A stretch of DNA of 17,976 nt, from assembly GCA_002449785.1 (NCBI GenBank), contig DJXP01000065.1, positions 1-17,976 of the forward strand. Reading direction: 5' to 3'. Under the pieces are notes generated by a model. The model saw only the letters and a program-made list of their open reading frames with translations. It searched no databases and was not told the origin of the DNA. This stretch comes from Clostridiales bacterium UBA7001 (GTDB lineage: Bacteria > Bacillota > Clostridia > TANB77 > CAG-508). This document shows positions 1-5,895 of the stretch, piece after piece; position 1 is the stretch's first letter; each line of letters begins with the position of its first letter. The translations under genes and the position numbers were made by a program.

Positions 1-347
1 GCAAATCTGTTGGTATCTAATAACTGTTTATTTATATCAACCCATTCTAATTTATTTTTTTCTTCTATGAGTTCAACATCATGTTTTAAAATGCCATAAT
101 AAACCTGTAAATTATTATTATATTTAAAATAATTGAAATCCATAAAATGTTCTAATTCTATGTCATTATTAGAGATTCCAGTTTCTTCAAATAATTCTCT
201 ATATGCCGCTGAATTATTACTTTCTCCTTTTTCAACTTTTCCACCAACAAAATTATATAATCCTTTATATGGCTCTTTAGCTCTAATGCAAAAAAGTACT
301 TTATCTAAATTCTTATTAAATACAACTATTACATTTAACTTTTTCAT
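1..347 (-). CDS. Nudix hydrolase (3' end beyond the window)
   Basis: Partial gene. It starts with ATG at 347 and runs off the left edge after about 115 codons. The product begins MKKLNVIVVFNK and contains a perfect Nudix box (G-x5-E-x7-REUxEExGU) at residues 36-58, with GKVEKGE followed by RELFEETGI. Nudix enzymes hydrolyse nucleoside diphosphates linked to another group, using Mg2+ held by the REUxEE glutamates. The general fold before the box resembles MutT/8-oxo-dGTPase-type members, but the substrate cannot be assigned. The start lies 3 nt after the stop of the preceding peptidase gene, with an AAAAGGA-type ribosome binding site inside the end of that gene, so the two are probably translationally coupled. 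It is the last visible gene of the operon starting near 2173. The nucleotide-housekeeping context (HAM1-like gene two positions upstream) suggests a house-cleaning role; this is inference. Confidence 0.9.
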   Translation of the reverse strand, partial: MKKLNVIVVFNKNLDKVLFCIRAKEPYKGLYNFVGGKVEKGESNNSAAYRELFEETGISNNDIELEHFMDFNYFKYNNNLQVYYGILKHDVELIEEKNKLEWVDINKQLLDTNRF

Positions 348-350
348 TTA

Positions 351-965
351 TTAATCCTTTTCTATTATAACTTCCCCATCACAAAGTGCTTTATAATCAA
401 TATTTTCTAGTTTACATTTATCTACTAATTCCTCTATTAAATGTGATTTATGATAATCAGATTTATAGTGAGGAATAAAAACATAATCAATTAAATTTAT
501 TCCATCATAAATTATTTCATTATTATAATAATTAATAGGTTCATCAACTTTTTCATAAAGATTAAGCTTTTCAGATAACACACAAGCTCCTGCACTATAT
601 CCTATATATAAATAATTATTGTCTGTACTTATTTCTTTTAGGTATCTATCAAAGCCACTATATTTCATTGCCTCTCTCAAAACAAAAACATTTCCACCCA
701 TAACACAAAATGCATTATATTTAGTACACATTTTCTTTAGCTCATCATATTTTCCAAAATAATCTTTTAGATCTACTACTCTAACTTCAAAGCCAATTTT
801 TTCTAATAAATTTTTATCATTATTTACATTGTTTATTATTTTGTCTTTTCCTTTTGCATCTAGTGCATTAAATATTAATAGAATTTTTTTGCTATTATCC
901 TTTATCCACTGCTCTAAAAAATTTGTATTAGCACCAAAATATTTTGATGATAAATATAAAACCAA
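351..965 (-). CDS. Peptidase S51 / PepE-like protein
   Basis: A 204-residue protein of the class-I glutamine-amidotransferase-like fold, peptidase family S51 (aspartyl dipeptidase PepE, cyanophycinase and relatives). The nucleophile elbow GYSAGA places the catalytic Ser at about residue 124. A CVMGGN segment at residues 88-92 matches the conserved GGN strand of the family, and His166 in IPHYKSD is a candidate catalytic His. The length is normal for PepE-type enzymes (about 200-230). The start is TTG at 965, preceded by AGAGGTG at suitable spacing; no ATG occurs near the N terminus. The gene sits 26 nt downstream of the HAM1-like gene and 3 nt before the Nudix gene. The family hydrolyses Asp-X dipeptides or processes peptides, but many Clostridia members are uncharacterised, so the substrate is unknown. 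Confidence 0.82.
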   Translation of the reverse strand: MVLYLSSKYFGANTNFLEQWIKDNSKKILLIFNALDAKGKDKIINNVNNDKNLLEKIGFEVRVVDLKDYFGKYDELKKMCTKYNAFCVMGGNVFVLREAMKYSGFDRYLKEISTDNNYLYIGYSAGACVLSEKLNLYEKVDEPINYYNNEIIYDGINLIDYVFIPHYKSDYHKSHLIEELVDKCKLENIDYKALCDGEVIIEKD

Positions 966-991
966 TTTACACCTCTTTTTCCAGATTTCAC

Positions 992-1588
992 TTAAACATT
1001 GCTTACAATAAAATCTATAACATTTTGTTCATCTTCATATAAATTATGTTTATCTTCTTCTGTAATATCTGTAAAATATTTATTAAGTTTAATATTAATA
1101 GATATTGTGTCTAATGGATAACCAGGATTAATTTTTGGAGATGTTTTATCTACCATATAAAAATCATCTTTGCTCCAGGAATATGTTGATATCTTTCCAT
1201 TATTGATTATTGCCATTCCATATACCCACCTGCATATTAGTTTACCATTTTCACCATATTCTTTAACTAAATTGGTATAATGCTCTATCATTTCTTCATC
1301 TGTGAGCCTTTTACCGTTTACACGTCTTACGAACATTCCTGGTTGCTTTTCTTCTGGAACATTTTCAATATATAAGTTATCATCCATTGCCAAAACTGGC
1401 ATATTAACTATTTTAGAATATGCTTTAGCCTTTATAATAGCATTTTCAATAGCATTTTTCCCATTTTCTTCTATTTCAACTTTTTTATCTATATCATTTA
1501 GTGTTAGAATATTTATTCCTTCTTTTTCTAAGCCTTTAGCAAATCTTTTAACTTTACTTGGATTACCTGTTGCAAATAAAATATCCAT
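992..1588 (-). CDS. Divergent HAM1/RdgB-like non-canonical purine NTP pyrophosphatase
   Basis: A 198-residue protein with the N-terminal ATGNPSK signature (residues 6-12) typical of the ITPase/HAM1/RdgB fold, followed by an EENGKNAIENAIIKAKAYS helix and an MDDNLYI segment (68-74) where canonical enzymes have ADDSGL. A PGMFVRR segment near residue 83 corresponds to the PGVYSAR motif. The family hydrolyses ITP, dITP and XTP to monophosphates and so keeps deaminated purines out of DNA and RNA. The second motif deviates (Ser-Gly replaced by Asn-Leu) and the C-terminal half shows little of the SHR-type motif, so this is a divergent member whose substrate may differ. The start is ATG at 1588 with GAGGAG upstream. 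It is the second gene of the operon that begins at the 2173-2201 promoter. Confidence 0.75.
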   Translation of the reverse strand: MDILFATGNPSKVKRFAKGLEKEGINILTLNDIDKKVEIEENGKNAIENAIIKAKAYSKIVNMPVLAMDDNLYIENVPEEKQPGMFVRRVNGKRLTDEEMIEHYTNLVKEYGENGKLICRWVYGMAIINNGKISTYSWSKDDFYMVDKTSPKINPGYPLDTISINIKLNKYFTDITEEDKHNLYEDEQNVIDFIVSNV

Positions 1589-1610
1589 CTATTTATCTCC
1601 TCGTTACTAT

Positions 1611-2111
1611 CTATCTTTTATTATTTCTCATACAATACTCATTAGCTATTTCTTTATACTTGTTATATATTTCAATACAATTATAATCAGATGTAAGTTC
1701 TTTTGTAAAATTATTAAAGTTTTCTTTATTCTGATATAAAGCTACTAAGAAATCTACTTTTTCAGATTCTTTTATATCTGGAATTTCCCTTGATAAATTA
1801 TCTAAAAATCTTTTTATTATGATTATCCAAAAAGGATCGTTTGGATTTATAATATGCTTAATAATATCATCTGTTGTTATCACAATATTATCTATTGTAG
1901 AATAATTTGTTGAATTAGTTTTTTTATTTAATAAATCTACAATTACTCTTTCTTCATTTTTATTACTAGTTCTTGCACCTGAATGTGTGTAATTTCTTAT
2001 ATAAGAATTAATAATTTCTTCTTTATCTTGAAGACTTGAAAGAAGAATCTCTAAGTCTTTAACAGACAAATTTTTATACCTTTCTTCGTAATCTCTTGGA
2101 CTAATTGCCAT
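1611..2111 (-). CDS. Protein of unknown function, first gene of the housekeeping operon
   Basis: Encodes 166 residues starting MAISPRDYEERY. I place the start at the ATG at 2111 because AAGGGAG lies 9 nt upstream; a longer frame from a TTG at 2135 lacks such a site. I do not recognise the family. The protein is predicted soluble, rich in Asn, Lys and Ile, without a signal peptide or membrane segment, and mostly helical. A conspicuous patch is PNDPFWIIIIKRFLDNL (around residues 90-106), an amphipathic or buried helix. It is the promoter-proximal gene of the unit that continues into the HAM1-like, S51-like and Nudix genes, 22 nt before the first of these. No function is assigned. Confidence 0.75.
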   Translation of the reverse strand: MAISPRDYEERYKNLSVKDLEILLSSLQDKEEIINSYIRNYTHSGARTSNKNEERVIVDLLNKKTNSTNYSTIDNIVITTDDIIKHIINPNDPFWIIIIKRFLDNLSREIPDIKESEKVDFLVALYQNKENFNNFTKELTSDYNCIEIYNKYKEIANEYCMRNNKR

Positions 2112-2172
2112 AATAAATTTCTCCCTTACTTTCAATATTCTTAGTTTTGTTCAACTTATTTTTGATAGTTTA

Positions 2173-2201
2173 ATTATATCAATTTCTAGCACATTGGTCA
2201 A
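2173..2201 (-). promoter_or_regulatory. Near-consensus sigma-A promoter for the 2111-1 operon
   Basis: On the minus strand, TTGACC (2201-2196), a 17-nt spacer and TATAAT (2178-2173), with a TGA triplet just before the -10 that makes it an extended -10. The -35 overlaps the trpB stop codon. I see no terminator between trpB and this promoter. Transcription would start about 55 nt upstream of the ATG at 2111. Confidence 0.8.
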
Positions 2202-3365
2202 TTCGATAATTTATTATTAGATATTATAATATCTAAATCTTTGTCACCTCTACCAGATAAATTTACAATTATGCTATCATCTTTGCTATAATTTTTAGCA
2301 ATTTTTATAGCATATGCCACTGCATGACTACTTTCTAGCGCAGGAATAATTCCCTCTACTTTAGTTAAAATCATAAATGCTTCTAATGCCTCTTTATCTG
2401 TAATGCTATCATATTTAACTCTTCCAATTTTGTTTAAATATGCGTGTTCAGGTCCAATTCCAGGATAGTCCAGACCTGCTGAAATAGAATATGCATCTTT
2501 TATTTTTCCATTTTCATCTTGCATCGTATTAGTTTTCATTCCATGTAAAATTCCAATCTTGTTATTATAAATTGCAGAAGCATGAAATCCAGTTTCTAAG
2601 CCTTTACCTGCACCTTCAATTCCAAATATTTCTACATCTTTATCTTCTAAAAAATCATTAAATAATCCAATACTGTTACTTCCACCTCCAACACATGCAA
2701 CTAAAGTTTTAGGAAGTTTTCCTTCTTGCTCTAGTATCTGCTCTTTTGCCTCTTTTCCAATTACTTTTTGGAAATACTTTACCATTTCTGGATATGGTCC
2801 GAGGTCCTACTGCGGAACCTATTAAATAAAAAGCATTCTCATGTTCTAATAAATACTTAAATGCAACATCTACTGCTTCTTTTAAAGTTCCATTTCCTTC
2901 TGTAACTTCATAAATTTCAGCACCTAACAACTTCATCTTTTCAACATTTATTCTTTGTCTTTTAATATCTTCTATACCCATAAAAATTGTACATTTAATA
3001 TTAAATAAACTGCAAACAGTAGCAGTTGCAACTCCATGTTGACCTGCACCAGTTTCAGCAATAATATGTGTTTTGTTCATTCTTTTTGCAAGTAAAACTT
3101 GCCCAATAGCATTATTTATTTTATGTGCACCAGTATGATTCAAATCTTCTCTTTTCAAATAAATTTTTGCACCTTTTGCATAATCTGTTAAATTTTGAGC
3201 TAAATACAACGGTGATGGTCTTCCGACATATTGCCTTAAATAATAATCATATTCCTTTAAAAATTCCTCATCTTTTATAGCATTATTAAATTCTTCCTCA
3301 ATTTTATTTAATTTTTCTTTTAATTCTTGTGGTACATATTGTCCACCAAACTCTCCATAATACAT
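2198..3365 (-). pseudogene. trpB: Tryptophan synthase beta chain, interrupted by a frameshift
   Basis: TrpB uses PLP to condense indole with L-serine into L-tryptophan. The gene is split over two frames. The N-terminal part (from 3365) carries EFGGQYVPQ, GRPSPLY, HTGAHKINN with the PLP lysine at about residue 82, and AETGAGQHG with the catalytic Glu at about 104. The C-terminal part (to 2198) carries VGGGSNS, the phosphate-binding loop, and LSGRGDKD near the end. Joined they give about 389 residues, normal for TrpB1. The break is in the conserved GPHPYP stretch: the His codon and its surroundings read CGGA instead of a triplet (about 2796-2803), a net +1, creating GGACC-TC-GGACC. Everything else is intact, so it could be a recent lesion, phase variation or a sequence error. 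The ATG at 3365 has GGGAG 7 nt upstream. No trpA or other trp gene is adjacent. Upstream lies an elaborate Trp attenuator. Confidence 0.85.
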
Positions 3366-3423
3366 AATAATTCTCCCTTTCTTTTATAAATTCTTTATTA
3401 CTCCAATGCCATTCTACTTCCAT
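3304..3423 (-). CDS. Short Trp-rich ORF overlapping the trpB start (39 codons)
   Basis: Starts at ATG 3423 behind one of the best ribosome binding sites in the window (AAGGAGGTGG at 3438-3429, spacing about 8) and ends at TAA 3304-3306, overlapping trpB by 62 nt in another frame. The first 20 residues read MEVEWHWSNKEFIKERENYY; the remainder is out-of-frame trpB sequence. A perfect tandem 7-nt duplication (TATTATG twice, 3356-3369) lies at the junction. Deleting one copy would fuse these residues in frame to GEFGGQYVP of TrpB. It is therefore either the original TrpB N terminus cut off by a duplication, or a translated upstream ORF coupling trpB translation. It is only transcribed when the attenuator is read through. 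Confidence 0.45.
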   Translation of the reverse strand: MEVEWHWSNKEFIKERENYYVLWRVWWTICTTRIKRKIK

Positions 3424-3438
3424 ATGCACCACCTCCTT

Positions 3439-3477
3439 AAAACAAAAAGCACATATACGGAATGCCCATACATGTGC
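3439..3477 (-). terminator. Attenuator terminator of the trp leader (3:4 hairpin)
   Basis: On the minus strand GCACATGTATGG (3477-3466), a 5-nt loop and CCGTATATGTGC (3460-3449) form a 12-bp stem with two G-U pairs, followed by TTTTTGTTTT (3448-3439). Its 5' arm contains TGTATGGG, the octamer that can alternatively pair with CCCATACA at 3536-3529. Confidence 0.88.
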
Positions 3478-3554
3478 CAATTTTTCTTTAATATAGTATT
3501 ATTTTACCATTTTAAAGCACGACAAACTTGTATGGGTTATTTTTATCCCATACA
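3465..3554 (-). promoter_or_regulatory. trp attenuator: alternative pairings 1:2 and 2:3
   Basis: Three segments can pair in mutually exclusive ways. Segment 1 TGTATGGG (3554-3547) lies inside the leader peptide and includes the third Trp codon. Segment 2 CCCATACA (3536-3529) is its exact complement. Segment 3 TGTATGGG (3472-3465), identical to segment 1, is the 5' arm of the terminator. The 1:2 hairpin has a 10-nt loop. A ribosome stalled at the Trp codons covers segment 1 and frees 2 to pair with 3, which prevents the terminator. This is the logic of the enterobacterial trp leader; the mechanism is inferred from the sequence. Confidence 0.82.
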
Positions 3555-3595
3555 TTCCACCAATTATTTGATTTAGAACTGATTAAACTATTCAT
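3512..3595 (-). CDS. trpL: trp leader peptide (27 aa, three Trp codons)
   Basis: A 27-codon reading frame from ATG 3595 to TAA 3512-3514, with AAAGGAG (3611-3605) 9 nt upstream. It starts about 28 nt downstream of the -10 box, so it is the first thing translated on the transcript. Residues 12-16 are WWNVW; three Trp in 27 residues of an AT-rich genome is far above expectation. Segment 1 of the attenuator overlaps codons 14-17 and segment 2 overlaps codons 20-23, so a ribosome that passes the Trp codons masks segment 2 and the terminator can form. A ribosome that waits for Trp-tRNA leaves segment 2 free. The peptide itself probably has no function beyond sensing charged tRNA-Trp. I use the symbol by analogy of position and logic, not sequence homology. 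Confidence 0.85.
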   Translation of the reverse strand: MNSLISSKSNNWWNVWDKNNPYKFVVL

Positions 3596-3622
3596 TGGTT
3601 TTGTCTCCTTTAAATTATTAAT

Positions 3623-3652
3623 ATTATACAATACATGCTGATTAATTGTCAA
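3623..3652 (-). promoter_or_regulatory. Consensus promoter of the trp leader-trpB unit
   Basis: Minus strand TTGACA (3652-3647), an 18-nt spacer and TATAAT (3628-3623): both hexamers are perfect sigma-A consensus. It starts directly after the stop codon of the histidine phosphatase gene (3655), so trpB has its own transcript. Strong initiation combined with conditional termination is the expected design of an attenuated gene. Confidence 0.88.
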
Positions 3653-3654
3653 TT

Positions 3655-4254
3655 TTAATTTTGAGTAATTTCAAATTTACATTTTACATTATCAAAAACT
3701 AAATTTACTATACTTGTATTATCTAAATACACTGTTTTTTCTTTGGTCTGTTCAAATGGAATATTCATAGTACTACATAAAAAAGCTTTTATAGCAACTG
3801 AATGAGATGTAATTATAACATTACTATTACAATTTTCTAAAGCTATTTTCCTTATAGAACTTATCATTCTTTTAGCAACATTAGATACTTTCTCTTGTTC
3901 TTCAATTCCAGTATAATACTCTGTTTTTTCTATATAATTTGTCTCAATTGGATAACTGCTTTTTAGCTCGCTTATTAATCTGTTTTCCCATTTTCCTAAA
4001 TAGATTTCCCTTAAGTCATCTGAAATGTTTACTTTTTTATTCATCATTCTGGCAGTAGGAGTAATTGTTTGAATTGCTCTTTTAAGAGGTGACGAATATA
4101 TTTTATCTACATTCACATCTTTTAGTTTTAAAGCTAATTTATCTGCTTGTTTTAATCCATAATTTGATAGATTATAATCTGTTAATCCACCAAATAATCC
4201 TTCTGCATTTGCAGTGCTTTCTGCATGTCTAATTAAATAAATATTTGTTTTCAT
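3655..4254 (-). CDS. Histidine phosphatase superfamily (phosphoglycerate mutase-like) protein
   Basis: A 199-residue member of the branch 1 histidine phosphatase superfamily. LIRHAES at residues 7-13 is the RHG-type motif with Ala replacing Gly; His10 would be the phosphorylated residue. SSPLKRA (54-60) supplies a conserved Arg, the LREIYLGKWE segment (81-90) a conserved acid residue, and ITSHSVAIK the second catalytic His at about 151. The family covers cofactor-dependent phosphoglycerate mutases and diverse phosphatases (CobC, GpmB/PhoE types). At this length and without the mutase-specific insert it is more likely a phosphatase; the substrate is unknown. The start at 4254 has only a weak AGGT ribosome site 7-8 nt upstream, which suggests coupling to the short ORF or mgtC upstream. 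Confidence 0.88.
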   Translation of the reverse strand: MKTNIYLIRHAESTANAEGLFGGLTDYNLSNYGLKQADKLALKLKDVNVDKIYSSPLKRAIQTITPTARMMNKKVNISDDLREIYLGKWENRLISELKSSYPIETNYIEKTEYYTGIEEQEKVSNVAKRMISSIRKIALENCNSNVIITSHSVAIKAFLCSTMNIPFEQTKEKTVYLDNTSIVNLVFDNVKCKFEITQN

Positions 4255-4269
4255 TTTTTTACCTAAAAT

Positions 4270-4377
4270 TTATTTATTTTTATTATCTGTTTTTATTAGA
4301 ACAAGGCTATCACTATTAGCTATAATTCCTGTTCTTTCTTTTTCATATAAATCATTTGGACAAAATAACTGTCCCAT
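4270..4377 (-). CDS. Possible small protein (35 aa) between mgtC and the phosphatase
   Basis: An ATG-to-TAA frame of 35 codons, beginning MGQLFCPNDLYEKERTG, that fills most of the 128-nt gap between mgtC (stop at 4383) and the histidine phosphatase (start 4254). The spacing of 5 nt from the upstream stop and 15 nt to the downstream start is typical of a genuine operon gene. No clear Shine-Dalgarno site precedes it, so it would rely on coupling to mgtC. Residue composition looks protein-like, with a lone Cys and charged segments and no membrane helix. I do not recognise it; a degraded gene remnant is an alternative. Confidence 0.35.
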   Translation of the reverse strand: MGQLFCPNDLYEKERTGIIANSDSLVLIKTDNKNK

Positions 4378-4382
4378 GTCTA

Positions 4383-5072
4383 TTATTTATTATTTGGTAA
4401 ATCCATTTCTAACTCTGTTACTTCATCTAAAGATGATATTTCTGCATAAACAGAATTAATATCTGTATCTCTATGATGTCTTATTACAAGCAACACATCA
4501 TTTTTATGTTTTTCATCTTTTTGATTATTTTTTATCTTTTTTATATTTATATCATATTTATTTAATATATTTTGTATAACTATTATTGAATTTGCAAAAT
4601 CTTCAACTTTTAAATGTAGCGTAGTATTAATATAATGGTCAAGTGAATTAGAAAAAGTATAAGATCTACAAAGAATAAAATAAACAATTATAGTAGCAAC
4701 AATAGCACCTAAATAAAATCCTGCACCAACACTCAAACCTATACATGTTACTGCTAAAAGACTTGCAGATGTAGTTAATCCTTTAACTGTAAAACCATCT
4801 CTTAAAATAGTACCTGCACCAATAAAACCTATACCTGAAAGTAACTGAGCTGGAATTCTTGAAGCATCTGAATTAGATATATCACTATAAAACTTTCCAC
4901 AAAGCATAATTAATACCGCACTTAATCCAATTAGTGAATGTGTTTTAAATCCTGCAGGCTTATTTTCCGACTCTCTTTCAGCTCCTATTATTCCTGCAAG
5001 CAAAAAACCTAATAATAATCTTATTATTACTTCAAATTCAAAAGAATAAATAAAAGAAAAAATATATTCCAT
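4383..5072 (-). CDS. MgtC/SapB family membrane protein
   Basis: A 229-residue protein with the MgtC/SapB core. The N-terminal half has about four to five membrane helices (roughly residues 10-32, 44-60, 72-90, 98-116 and 117-135) with the family signatures GxxxGxERE (AGIIGAERES), KPAGFKTHSLIGLSA, GIGFIGAGTI and GLTTSASLLAVTCIGL. A cytoplasmic C-terminal domain of about 90 residues follows, rich in Lys and Asp, ACT-like as in MgtC. MgtC proteins support growth at low Mg2+ and modulate the F-ATPase in pathogens; in commensal Firmicutes the role is unclear. AGGAGG lies 6 nt before the ATG. It is the first gene of a unit with the small ORF and the phosphatase. Its promoter contains a perfect palindrome, suggesting a repressor site. 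Confidence 0.9.
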   Translation of the reverse strand: MEYIFSFIYSFEFEVIIRLLLGFLLAGIIGAERESENKPAGFKTHSLIGLSAVLIMLCGKFYSDISNSDASRIPAQLLSGIGFIGAGTILRDGFTVKGLTTSASLLAVTCIGLSVGAGFYLGAIVATIIVYFILCRSYTFSNSLDHYINTTLHLKVEDFANSIIVIQNILNKYDINIKKIKNNQKDEKHKNDVLLVIRHHRDTDINSVYAEISSLDEVTELEMDLPNNK

Positions 5073-5112
5073 TTTAATCCTCCTAGTTTAATAATGTTAA
5101 AAAAATCTTTTA

Positions 5113-5141
5113 ATTATATTCCATACATATGTATGTGTAGA
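5113..5141 (-). promoter_or_regulatory. mgtC promoter with palindromic operator in the spacer
   Basis: Minus strand TCTACA (5141-5136), a 17-nt spacer and TATAAT (5118-5113). The spacer is almost entirely the 14-bp perfect palindrome CATACATATGTATG (5122-5135). A dyad between -35 and -10 is a classic repressor position. The regulator is not in the window. Confidence 0.6.
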
Positions 5142-5192
5142 AATACTAATAATTAAAAGCACTTAGTAATTTATTATTTAATTATTAGTATT
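5142..5192. repeat. Perfect 16-bp AT-rich inverted repeat
   Basis: AATACTAATAATTAAA (5142-5157) and its exact reverse complement (5177-5192), separated by 19 nt, between the 5'-nucleotidase stop (5213) and the mgtC -35 box. No T-run follows on the minus strand, so it is a poor intrinsic terminator, although it may stabilise the 3' end of the upstream transcript. It directly abuts the mgtC promoter. Confidence 0.7.
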
Positions 5193-5212
5193 ATATATCT
5201 AACTTCTAATTT

Positions 5213-5800
5213 CTATCTTCTAATCAAATCATATATTTCATTCCAATTATTAACTCTTGTAATTTTTCCGGCATCAATATTTTTATTCATTTTAGTTGTC
5301 ATTAATATTGATTTTATTCCTGTCTTTTCAGCTTCCATACATGTTTCATAACTATCTTCAATACATAATTCAATATTATTTTCCTTAAAAAATGGTATTT
5401 TATCTTGAATTCCTAAGTCTAAAGAATCATAATAAATATTATTCTTTTTAAAACTATTTAAAGTAATCTTTTCTGTATCGCAGTTTTTTATATTCATTAA
5501 TCTAGCTGTCACAAAATGAATAGAATGGCTGTCTTTTTTTAATTTATCAATTATTACATTAACATCAGGTATCATAATGCACTCTTCTAAAACATTTTTA
5601 TAATATTTATTGAAATAAGCAAACTTTGTTTCACGATCCCAACCATATATTGTTTCTAAATAATATCTATTTTTTATCATTCCTAAAGTATCTCTTTTAT
5701 TTATAACACCAGTTCTTTCTTCCTCAAAAATATCAGCATATTTTATCATAGCTTCTGCTGTATAAAAACATGTATCATCAATATCAATTCCAATTTTCAT
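5213..5800 (-). CDS. HAD-superfamily 5'-nucleotidase-like phosphatase
   Basis: A 195-residue HAD hydrolase. Motif I is DIDDT at residues 6-10 (nucleophile Asp6, general acid Asp8), motif II is FVTAR at 96-100 (Thr98), and motif III/IV is CIEDS at 146-150 (Asp149 coordinating Mg2+). The arrangement and length fit the 5'(3')-deoxyribonucleotidase (NT5C-type, YqfW/YorS-like) group, in which a small cap separates motifs I and II. Such enzymes dephosphorylate (deoxy)nucleoside monophosphates, but related bacterial members are uncharacterised. AGGAGG stands 7 nt before the ATG. A candidate promoter lies just upstream, and the preceding gene ends in a strong terminator, so it is probably monocistronic. 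Confidence 0.82.
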   Translation of the reverse strand: MKIGIDIDDTCFYTAEAMIKYADIFEEERTGVINKRDTLGMIKNRYYLETIYGWDRETKFAYFNKYYKNVLEECIMIPDVNVIIDKLKKDSHSIHFVTARLMNIKNCDTEKITLNSFKKNNIYYDSLDLGIQDKIPFFKENNIELCIEDSYETCMEAEKTGIKSILMTTKMNKNIDAGKITRVNNWNEIYDLIRR

Positions 5801-5830
5801 TGTAGTCCTCCTATTTTACTCTTTATGCTC

Positions 5831-5860
5831 TTTATAATTGTTAGATAAATGAATTGTCCA
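5831..5860 (-). promoter_or_regulatory. Candidate promoter of the 5'-nucleotidase gene
   Basis: Minus strand TGGACA (5860-5855), an 18-nt spacer and TATAAA (5836-5831). The -35 is the second unit of a tandem GGACAAT GGACAAT repeat. It lies between the terminator at 5867-5895 and the AGGAGG ribosome site, as expected for an independent transcript. Confidence 0.5.
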
Positions 5861-5866
5861 TTGTCC

Positions 5867-5895
5867 AAAAAAAGCAAGTTTTAGCTTGCTTTTTT
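5867..5895 (-). terminator. Intrinsic terminator overlapping the membrane protein stop
   Basis: An 11-bp stem, AAAAAAGCAAG / CTTGCTTTTTT (5868-5878 with 5885-5895), with a 6-nt loop. On the minus strand the 5' arm encodes the last residues (KKAS) of the membrane protein and the stop codon lies in the loop; a T-run follows. It is nearly symmetric and so could work in both directions. Confidence 0.85.

Noticed and set aside
2785..2812. Programmed ribosomal frameshifting in trpB
   Set aside because: No slippery heptamer, stop-adjacent CUU/UUU shift site or downstream stem was seen at the junction, and a conserved His codon is lost, so mutation or sequence error is more likely.
2198..3365. Two separate genes instead of one trpB
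   Set aside because: The two reading frames are consecutive parts of one TrpB chain meeting at the GPHPYP motif. The second has no ribosome site at its first ATG, and the first ends in a tail unlike any TrpB.
3366..3654. T-box or TRAP-controlled trp leader
   Set aside because: I found no T-box consensus or specifier-loop arrangement, and no run of (G/U)AG triplets. The Trp-codon leader peptide explains the region better.
5142..5192. Intrinsic terminator of the 5'-nucleotidase gene
   Set aside because: The stem is perfect but has a 19-nt loop, is almost pure A-T and lacks a following T-run on the minus strand.
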